From Planctomycetota bacterium (GTDB lineage: Bacteria > Planctomycetota > UBA1135 > UBA2386): DNA of 14,696 nt. The position numbers and the translations under genes were made by a program. The stretch is from NCBI GenBank assembly GCA_016793305.1, contig JAEUHU010000221.1, forward strand, positions 1-14,696, written 5' to 3'. The notes under the pieces were generated by a model, which saw only the letters and a list, made by a program, of their open reading frames with translations, did not search any database and was not told where the DNA came from. This document shows positions 8,601 through 13,247 of this stretch, in pieces. Position 1 is the first letter of the stretch, and every line of letters starts with the position of its first letter.

Positions 8601-9137
8601 GTCGTCAACGGCATCAGCAACGCCGTCGACAACGGCACCACGTTCATCTCCAAGTTCGCCGTGCTGTCGCTGGTGCACTCGTTCTTCGAGGCCGGCAGCA
8701 CCACCAATACGCTGCGCATCCCGCAACTGCCGCGGCTCGAGATCGAATCGCCGACCGACATCACCGAGCTGAACGATCCCAGCACGATCGGCATCCAGTA
8801 CCGCGCCGACTGGACGCGCTGGGACGGGCTCGCCTACGCGCAGTCCGGCACGTTCACCGAGGACGAGTCCTTGCTGCAGTACGTGATCACCTACTCGCCG
8901 GACAACGGGGTCACCTGGCTCTACGTGCAGGACGACTCCCCGGCGACGCCGGGCGAGCGACCGGACGACAGCCTCTACATCGTGGCCGACGCGACGACCG
9001 GCACGGAGGTCTACGACTGGGACGTGCCCGAGGTCGAGTTCCCGGAGGGCAGCTACCTGCTGCGCATCGACTGCTACCGGCAGGGCGCGCAGGTGCACTA
9101 CGCGTTCCACCAGACCAAGATCTTCATCCAACGGTGA
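5685..9137 (+). CDS. Giant prepilin-like protein (type IV pilin N-terminal motif)
   Basis: A 1150-residue protein with a class III signal. A short basic leader ending Asp-Ala-Gly11 precedes FTFVELTFALLIMVIGA, with Glu16 at +5 of the predicted mature protein, as in type IV prepilins and type II secretion pseudopilins. A prepilin peptidase would cut after Gly11, leaving a single membrane helix (about 12-35). Ordinary pilins are 130-250 residues, so some 900 residues of extracellular sequence are extra. This part is rich in Asn, Tyr, Trp and Thr, holds nine cysteines, and has a short charged helical stretch at 308-331. Residues about 1016-1150 look like an Ig or fibronectin-III-like beta-sandwich (SPDNGVTW at 1071-1078, YDWDVPEVEF at 1110-1119). 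I recognise no enzyme domain. The start at ATG 5685 has AGGAGA eight bases upstream; an in-frame ATG at 5652 lies before that site and is rejected. It is probably cotranscribed with the next prepilin gene. An adhesive or tip role is inference. Confidence 0.85.
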   Translation: MRNRHARLDAGFTFVELTFALLIMVIGAVVLINHLAVNYLSTNTERDRVWAYAKAQAILSEIQAYVDRGQVDAAVDLDVLDDGIVNKGVLSIQTESGSLIPADHVVSGNFQRDGQWQWWRRISVQPFLGLNNRNVRYVTVSIFKRDAHGVDHPMADLSAVINSAGSAFPTSQVFDVYLLAIENIPGWWVFMDSIRPFVESMITDLENRNPGLVFRTHWITKASFGRNQGYRPYTNDDTDSHAVVPDVYHYPGRMPTGNASSYYYVPDNMRGRINCDGTERNGYDADLNPHPYALADYFNHAMRYPDELALWQQRVADVEKREAEIAAAKAAGTAIPPELTDMSKEPTMRLFLEDLVTDPDKYKNALVINLHGELMPMPALRNFSDAAKSPVAHPNLRVVTHPEELRTKRDPSTPDPVMLRMYCYSQHTATYTGPAIMPEPMVVEILGVDLTDGGAPAKLASTCELKNVPGGVPINGNSDYPNIWPDALHESDPRFTDQMYYEVEYVAPSGGAEGFTRIYLHNTPVGAPPVTQGVDQYGLANSTRARLYGMDYIPSPIDAGPSFTTDLTKAGVGPKNTARWTLRIDPDVLSDGSFEGGDPTDDVLLRIRTRIATGYASGDDTWKSSGTTWPLNDPDNLSMTYTWWADSAEDVPFTERAQFNGDPRHLPYKDCFNSGDDYPNSYNWYLDSLVNTNNAAADFPSISAGLLRNRWGAAMSCDVPRYFELLRNALVRSACVYTTLTGWSYYYMGVGNDIGYDSANGYPNSIPSNLVPQGSTGNGFINTIIGARRYVRANGANYWWGIPWLGELYPDSEFATWTGGTTPRGNLGAGNTAGNYYQDRCQQVYSGSNRLAYGTTMANNIQRTSTYGCTTLFNIGTSSSTFNHLGASGNGNLTTVGLELANNYNMTMPTAAPITRPFRINMSTGVAEHWNYAPYTTRHTASIYRTYYSHASGTGSGLVKLVNNTNTSAGYIVVNGISNAVDNGTTFISKFAVLSLVHSFFEAGSTTNTLRIPQLPRLEIESPTDITELNDPSTIGIQYRADWTRWDGLAYAQSGTFTEDESLLQYVITYSPDNGVTWLYVQDDSPATPGERPDDSLYIVADATTGTEVYDWDVPEVEFPEGSYLLRIDCYRQGAQVHYAFHQTKIFIQR

Positions 9138-9143
9138 GGAGGG
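9136..9143 (+). promoter_or_regulatory. Ribosome binding site overlapping upstream stop codon
   Basis: The strong Shine-Dalgarno sequence GAGGAGGG overlaps the TGA stop of the giant prepilin gene and ends four bases before the ATG of the second prepilin gene. This arrangement favours reinitiation and translational coupling of the two products. Confidence 0.75.
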
Positions 9144-9147
9144 TGCG

Positions 9148-10179
9148 ATGAACCGTTCCAAGCGATCGCAGTCGGGCTTCTCCATGATCGAACTGGTCAT
9201 CGCCTCCAGCCTGCTCGGGCTGCTGGTGATGGCCGTCAGCACCCTCGCGGTGAGTGGCGGGCAGGCGCAGGACTTCACGCGCCGCCTGTCGCGAGCCACC
9301 GAGGTCACGCAGGACATCGTCGACCAGATGCGTCTCGAGATGGTCTCGTCGGTGCGAGTCTTCGGCAACGACACCGAGGGCAATGCGAACCTGGCGATCC
9401 TCGACCTCGACGGGGCCCCGAAGGCCCTGAACACGTCGCGGCTGCCGGTGGTGAGCCCGAACAACACGCTGGCTCGTGACACGGCGGGCGTCAAGATCAC
9501 CGGCAACTCGCTGTTCTTCACGCGGTTGGCGTGGAGCGACCGATTCGTCTGCACCAGCGGGCAGGAGTACCTGATCGACGTCTATCGTTGGATCCACTAC
9601 TACCTGACACCCGTCGATGGCGGGCCCAAGGTGGGCAGTCCGTTGGGCTTGAACCTGGTGCGGGTGGTGAGCGAGCCGCTGATCGACGCGGCTGGCGTGG
9701 ACGGCATCGACGACCCGGCGGACCAGGAGGAGGTGTTGCTGCATCTGGTCCAGGGCACGGCCGACGCCACGGGTGAGGTGCACGCTCCGGCCCAACTCGT
9801 CTGGCTGCGTGGGGGCCTGCCGACCGACCTCGGCACGATCCGCCAGATCAACAGCACCAACGGCAAGCTCAGCGACGACCCGATCGAGGGGCGCGAGGAC
9901 CCGTGGCTGATCCATCGAGCCAACGCCGTGGTCGACGAACTGCTGAGCTACCGGCACCACTCGGTTGCGTCCATCTACTCGCTACCGGCCTACGGGGTCG
10001 GTCGCTACGGGGTGGTCGACGAGTCCGACACCGGCTTCCCGCATGGCTTCGAAGTGCAGGTGGTGGGGCCGAGTTCGGCGCGCCAGGTGATGTTGCACCT
10101 GGTGGTCGCCAGCACCCAGCGGCAGGGGCAGGTCGCCTGGGCGGACGTGCAGGTCTCGGTGGACGCCCGCGACCTCTGA
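9148..10179 (+). CDS. Minor pseudopilin (prepilin-type N-terminal cleavage/methylation protein, PilW/GspJ-like)
   Basis: A 343-residue prepilin. The leader MNRSKRSQSG is basic and ends in Gly10. The mature end FSMIELVIASSLLGLLVMAV carries Glu15 at +5 and forms the membrane helix (about 11-34). A helical stretch follows (40-70), then a beta-rich C-terminal domain. Segments such as LIDVYRWIHYYL (142-153) and LNLVRVV (168-174) recall the strand pattern of PilW or GspJ type minor pilins, which prime or cap a pilus or pseudopilus. The gene starts 10 bases after the giant prepilin gene with a strong ribosome binding site, so the two are probably made together and may assemble with each other. No pilus ATPase, platform protein or prepilin peptidase is in the window. 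The prepilin class is firm; the specific subunit role is inferred. Confidence 0.87.
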   Translation: MNRSKRSQSGFSMIELVIASSLLGLLVMAVSTLAVSGGQAQDFTRRLSRATEVTQDIVDQMRLEMVSSVRVFGNDTEGNANLAILDLDGAPKALNTSRLPVVSPNNTLARDTAGVKITGNSLFFTRLAWSDRFVCTSGQEYLIDVYRWIHYYLTPVDGGPKVGSPLGLNLVRVVSEPLIDAAGVDGIDDPADQEEVLLHLVQGTADATGEVHAPAQLVWLRGGLPTDLGTIRQINSTNGKLSDDPIEGREDPWLIHRANAVVDELLSYRHHSVASIYSLPAYGVGRYGVVDESDTGFPHGFEVQVVGPSSARQVMLHLVVASTQRQGQVAWADVQVSVDARDL

Positions 10180-10185
10180 GACAGC

Positions 10186-10200
10186 TCGCCCGCGGGGCGA
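10186..10200 (+). terminator. Hairpin just after the prepilin operon
   Basis: TCGCCC and GGGCGA form a perfect 6-base-pair stem with a 3-base loop, seven bases after the prepilin stop codon. It has no T-tract, so it may be a weak or Rho-assisted terminator, or simply a product of high GC content. Confidence 0.33.
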
Positions 10201-10289
10201 CCCGGTCCAGGGCTGGCAAGGACGCCGCAACGCGGGGCCCGTGCACTGCGAGATCGAAGCCACCGCCCCCGCTGCGTCGGCCCTCGGAA

Positions 10290-10311
10290 GGCTGCGGCGG
10301 CTGCCGCGGCC
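10290..10311. repeat. GC-rich stem-loop in prepilin-rpoZ gap
   Basis: GGCTGCGGC and GCCGCGGCC form a 9-base-pair stem with one wobble and a 4-base loop in the 233-bp gap between the prepilin operon and rpoZ. It could help end prepilin transcription. No T-tract follows. Apart from this, the hairpin at 10186 and the rpoZ promoter region, I see nothing in the gap. Confidence 0.33.
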
Positions 10312-10343
10312 GGGTGTCCGGCGGAGGCCGTCGAACGCGGCCA

Positions 10344-10371
10344 TTGACTGCCGGGGGCGGCTGACTACTCT
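10344..10371 (+). promoter_or_regulatory. Candidate rpoZ promoter
   Basis: TTGACT (10344-10349) matches five of six bases of the sigma-70 -35 box. It is followed after 16 bases by TACTCT (10366-10371), a partial -10 match. Transcription would start near 10377-10380, giving a leader of about 35 bases. The -35 box is good and the -10 box is moderate. Confidence 0.5.
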
Positions 10372-10380
10372 TCTCGGCCC

Positions 10381-10399
10381 TCCTGGCCGTCCGCCAGGA
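10381..10399 (+). other. Stem-loop at the 5' end of the rpoZ leader
   Basis: TCCTGGC and GCCAGGA form a perfect 7-base-pair stem with a 5-base loop, ending 13 bases before the rpoZ ATG. If the promoter at 10344-10371 is right, the stem lies within a few bases of the mRNA 5' end. Such stems can protect transcripts from decay or affect ribosome access. That role is inference. Confidence 0.4.
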
Positions 10400-10412
10400 C
10401 CCTGAGCAAGCC

Positions 10413-10637
10413 ATGGAACAGAGCCTCCCCCAGGAGCTGGTGAAGCAAGTCGGCGGTTCGTTCCGCCTCACCGCCCTGCTGCAGAAGCGCGTCCGGGAAC
10501 TGGTCCGCGGCCAGCGGCCGCTGTTCGAGACCCGCGAGCGCAACTACATCAAGATCGCCAGCGAGGAACTCCGGCGCGGTCTGATCGAGCTGGTGGTAGA
10601 CGAAGAGCAGACCGGCCCCACCAAGCTGGAAGTCTGA
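10413..10637 (+). CDS. rpoZ: DNA-directed RNA polymerase subunit omega
   Basis: A 74-residue protein matching the small omega subunit, which binds the C-terminal part of beta-prime and helps fold and assemble RNA polymerase. The core runs from Val13-Gly-Gly-Ser-Phe-Arg-Leu (13-19), matching the NRF-L segment of other omegas, through the helix with Leu-Gln-Lys-Arg (23-26) and LVRGQRPLF (30-38), to the basic and acidic helix IASEELRRGLIEL (48-60), which corresponds to the conserved A-x-E-E-I region. The length fits the short omega proteins of Planctomycetota. The ATG at 10413 has only a weak GAGC upstream. It is a single gene, converging on the DUF255 gene with 37 bp between stops. The short length leaves a small chance of another identity. 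Confidence 0.85.
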   Translation: MEQSLPQELVKQVGGSFRLTALLQKRVRELVRGQRPLFETRERNYIKIASEELRRGLIELVVDEEQTGPTKLEV

Positions 10638-10674
10638 TCCGGCTCGTCCGCTCGCGCCGACTCGTTTCGAGCGC

Positions 10675-12426
10675 CTAGCTTCCCTGGTCCGCGCTGCGCC
10701 GCTCCCGCTCGATCGTGGCGATGGCCTCGATCAGCTCGCCGGGCGTGCGGGCTTCGCCGCGCGGTTCGTTGCCGACCGTCAGGTGGACGACCGGCACGTC
10801 CTGCGCTTCGAGCCCGCTGCGCCCGAGCAGCACGGGGTCGTGAGCCGGGTCCAGCGTCTGCACGATGCGCGACGGCACGTAGGTGCTCAGCGCCGTGCGC
10901 CGCAGTTCGATCGCAGCGGCACTGTCCCGATCGCCGACGATCGTCAGGAACAGCGGCTGGTAGAAGACCAGGTCGACGGCACGCCCATAGCCGGCGACGT
11001 AGTAGCCGTACTCCTTGTAGTCGACGGTGAACGCCTCGAGCGCCAAGAGTGCCTCCTGGTAGAGCTCGGGTCGCCGCGACAAGTACGACAAGCGCACCAG
11101 CGACTCGGCCATCGTGGCGTTGTCGAGGATCGAGCGGTTGCGTCGCCCCATCGCGGCCGGTCCCCGCGAGTCGTGCAGGATGTCGTAGAAGCCGCCGGTC
11201 GGCGCCTTGTGGCGGGCGATCACGTGCTCGGCGATCGCTTCGGCCGGCAGCAGCAGGTCGGCGTCGCCGGTGTTCTGCGATGCGTCGATCAGCGCCCGGA
11301 TCAGGTGGGCCTGGTCGGCCAGCATGCCCGGCAGGTGGTAGGTGCCGTCCCAGTAGTGGAAGACGTCGCTGCCGTCGTAGAGGTTGTCGAGCAGGAACCG
11401 CAGCGTGGTCATCGCGGTGTTCCGCCACTCGGGGCGCTGCAGCACCGCCGCAGCCTTGAGCAGGCCCGAGACCGCCAGCGCGTTGGCGTGGCAGTAGACG
11501 GTGCGGTCGAGGGCGGCCGGTTCGCGGCGCGCGCGTTCGGCCGGGTCGACCGCGAACGAGTCCGCATCGCCGTCCTGGCTGCCGCCGAACGCGCCGGTGT
11601 GCGCGTCGAGCATCGTCGTGGTCATCCAGCGCACGATCCCTTCGGCCGCGGCCCGGTAGCTCTCGGCGCCGAACACCTGGAAGGCCTCGAGGCAGGCGCG
11701 CAGCACCAGCGCGTTCTGGTCGAGCAGTTTCTCGTGGTTGGGCGTCTGCCAGTCGGGCGTGCGCGAGAACCGGAAGAACCCGCCGTCGACCTGGTCGTGC
11801 AGGGGGCTCGCCAGCATCTGGTCGAGCGTGCGGGTCACGACCTCGCGCATGCGCGGGTCGTTGCGCTTCATCGCCTGCACCAGCGCGAAGTCGATCACCT
11901 CGGGGTGCGGGAACTTGATGCCGTCGCCGAAGCCGCCGTGCCGGGGATCGAACTTGTCGTAGACCGCGTCGACGATGTCCTCGACCATCTGCCGGCGCAG
12001 CTGGGTGCGCGTCGTCGCCGGCCGGTCCTGGTGGGCCCACAGGTCGCGCAGCCCGCGCTGGATGTCGTGCTTGTTCTTCTGCCAGCTGGTGCGCACCCGC
12101 TCGAGCCGCTGCAGCAGGTTGGTGGCGTCGAGGAAGTTGTCGTGGGCAAGCAGTTCGCCGCTCGGCGTCAGCCAGGCGATCGTCGGCCAGCCCCCGGTGC
12201 CGTAGCGCTGGTTGACGTCGGGGCGGCGCTCGGCGTCGACGTGCACCGGCACGAAGCCCTCGTGCACGGCGGCGACCACGCGCGGATCGCTCAGCGGGCC
12301 GGCCAGCAGGTCGCGGCAGTGCTGGCACCACGGTGCGGTCAGCAACAGCAGGATCGGCTTGTCCGCGCGGCTCGCCGCGCTGGAGGTCGATGCATCGAAG
12401 TGCTGCCAGCGGATCGGGTGGTTCAT
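10675..12426 (-). CDS. Thioredoxin-fold DUF255 / YyaL (spermatogenesis-associated protein 20-like) protein
   Basis: A 583-residue two-part protein. Residues about 20-110 are a thioredoxin-fold DUF255 domain: TAPWCQHCRDL with Cys34 and Cys37, the family mark DAERRPDVNQRY (64-75), and GGWPTIAWLTPSGEL (78-92) with cis-Pro81. Residues about 145-560 are an alpha/alpha barrel-like region as in YyaL and SSP411: HGGFGDGIKFPHPE (163-176), DGGFFRFSRTPDW (214-226), NHEKLLDQNAL (230-240) and GAFGGSQDGDAD (278-289). The biochemical function of the family is not established. Most relatives have a Cys-His-Trp-Cys-His site and are about 650-750 residues long, so the Cys-Gln-His-Cys site and shorter length here are departures. 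There is no signal peptide, so it is probably cytoplasmic. The ATG at 12426 lacks a clear ribosome binding site. It is downstream of rsfS on the same strand, 109 bp away. Confidence 0.92.
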   Translation of the reverse strand: MNHPIRWQHFDASTSSAASRADKPILLLLTAPWCQHCRDLLAGPLSDPRVVAAVHEGFVPVHVDAERRPDVNQRYGTGGWPTIAWLTPSGELLAHDNFLDATNLLQRLERVRTSWQKNKHDIQRGLRDLWAHQDRPATTRTQLRRQMVEDIVDAVYDKFDPRHGGFGDGIKFPHPEVIDFALVQAMKRNDPRMREVVTRTLDQMLASPLHDQVDGGFFRFSRTPDWQTPNHEKLLDQNALVLRACLEAFQVFGAESYRAAAEGIVRWMTTTMLDAHTGAFGGSQDGDADSFAVDPAERARREPAALDRTVYCHANALAVSGLLKAAAVLQRPEWRNTAMTTLRFLLDNLYDGSDVFHYWDGTYHLPGMLADQAHLIRALIDASQNTGDADLLLPAEAIAEHVIARHKAPTGGFYDILHDSRGPAAMGRRNRSILDNATMAESLVRLSYLSRRPELYQEALLALEAFTVDYKEYGYYVAGYGRAVDLVFYQPLFLTIVGDRDSAAAIELRRTALSTYVPSRIVQTLDPAHDPVLLGRSGLEAQDVPVVHLTVGNEPRGEARTPGELIEAIATIERERRSADQGS

Positions 12427-12495
12427 GGCTCGGGTCGCCGTCGCGAGCTGTCCAGGATGTCATCGGCGGATCGGCCGCCGGACCCGCAGTTCCAA

Positions 12496-12518
12496 GGCCC
12501 GGTCCGCGACCGGGGGCC
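12496..12518 (-). terminator. Candidate rsfS terminator hairpin
   Basis: Seventeen bases after the rsfS stop on the minus strand, CCCGGTC and GACCGGG form a 7-base-pair stem with a 3-base loop. It can extend by a GG/CC pair across a 2-base bulge, and is followed by only TT. Its placement suits a weak terminator between rsfS and the DUF255 gene. Confidence 0.4.
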
Positions 12519-12535
12519 GTGGTTCTCCGGCGCGT

Positions 12536-13045
12536 TCAGCGCACCGGCTCTTCGCCGCCGTCGTCGTCGAGGGGCTGGAACGCGCCGAAGCCGTCCAGCG
12601 TCGGCTGGCGGAACTCGGTGGGTGCCGCCGCCTGCTTCGGGGCCGGCGTGAACGGCAGGCGCGGCACGTCGGCCCAGAGGGTCTCCATGCCGTAGTAGGC
12701 GCGGGCCTCGGGCGTGAACAGGTGCACGACGATGTCGCCGAAGTCGAGCAGCACCCAGTTCGAGTCCTCACCCTCGAGGCCGCCCGTGTTGCGCCGTTTG
12801 GCGCCGCGTTCGGCCTTGAGCATCGCGTCGAGGTCCTTGGCGAGTGCTTGGCCCTGGCGCGGGCTCTGCACGGTGGCGACGACGAAGTAGTCGGCGATCA
12901 CCAGCGGCCCCGACACGTCGAGGATCACGATCTCCTTGGCCTGCTTCTCGTCCAGCTGCTGGGCGATGCGCAGGGCCATCTGCCGGGTGTCGGCATCGGG
13001 GGTGTTGATCGGACGCGCGGACTTCGCGGGGGCGGGCTTGCTCAA
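12536..13045 (-). CDS. rsfS: Ribosome silencing factor RsfS
   Basis: RsfS binds ribosomal protein uL14 on the large subunit and blocks joining of the small subunit, damping translation in starvation or stationary phase. With a TTG start at 13045 the protein has 169 residues. The RsfS domain spans about 22-125: KEIVILDVSGPLVIADYFVVA (37-57, quoted in part as IVILDVSGPLVIADYF), a Ser-Pro-Arg-Gln-Gly segment (61-65), the basic loop GAKRRNTGGLEG (81-92), WVLLDFGDIVVHLF (97-110) and ARAYYGMETLW (114-124). A tail of about 45 residues follows, ending in an acidic stretch. The start is uncertain: ATG 12979 would give 147 residues, shortening the first helix, while GTG 13171 lies inside the hppA terminator hairpin and upstream of a plausible promoter, so I reject it. 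Older names are RsfA, YbeB and Iojap. Confidence 0.93.
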   Translation of the reverse strand: MSKPAPAKSARPINTPDADTRQMALRIAQQLDEKQAKEIVILDVSGPLVIADYFVVATVQSPRQGQALAKDLDAMLKAERGAKRRNTGGLEGEDSNWVLLDFGDIVVHLFTPEARAYYGMETLWADVPRLPFTPAPKQAAAPTEFRQPTLDGFGAFQPLDDDGGEEPVR

Positions 13046-13092
13046 CGGGTCGGTCTCTGGGCGAGGTGGTTCGTGCTGGACTGGATGGCCGG

Positions 13093-13120
13093 AGGATAGC
13101 GGCTGCCGGCCGAGCCGGAA
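13093..13120 (-). promoter_or_regulatory. Candidate rsfS promoter
   Basis: On the minus strand TTCCGG is followed after 16 bases by TATCCT, a four-of-six match to the -10 box. The element lies between the hppA terminator hairpin and the rsfS start, giving a leader of about 40 bases to the TTG at 13045. The -35 match is poor. Confidence 0.42.
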
Positions 13121-13165
13121 CCCCCGGTCCGCCGGGGCGGGCGATTTCGCGGCGCCCCGGAAACG

Positions 13166-13205
13166 CCGCACCCCGCCGGCACCGGTCGGTGCGGGCGGGG
13201 TGCGG
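13166..13205 (-). terminator. Intrinsic terminator of hppA
   Basis: A strong hairpin lies 42 bases after the hppA stop. Twelve contiguous base pairs (arms 13166-13177 and 13194-13205) are followed by one G-G mismatch and five more pairs closing a 4-base loop. On the minus strand it is followed by CGTTTCC, a short T run. It is the most convincing terminator in the window and separates hppA from rsfS. Confidence 0.72.
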
Positions 13206-13247
13206 AGCGGGATCGGCCCTGCGGTCGCCGGTGCGACCGCCGGAACT

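Noticed and set aside
5256..9554. A 1432-codon open frame on the minus strand, antisense to the prepilin genes
   Set aside because: It runs opposite two genes with clear prepilin signals and ribosome binding sites and continues into the exporter gene in the wrong frame. The product is Val/Arg/Asp-rich without domains, as expected from the antisense of GC-rich codons.
10635..10677. Possible terminator between the converging rpoZ and DUF255 genes
   Set aside because: Only a 6-base arm pair (CGCTCG and CGAGCG) with a 13-base loop is visible and there is no T-tract, so I do not call it.
10783..12651. A 622-codon plus-strand frame opposite the DUF255 gene
   Set aside because: It is a GC-driven antisense shadow of a gene with conserved thioredoxin and barrel motifs; its own translation shows no recognisable domain.
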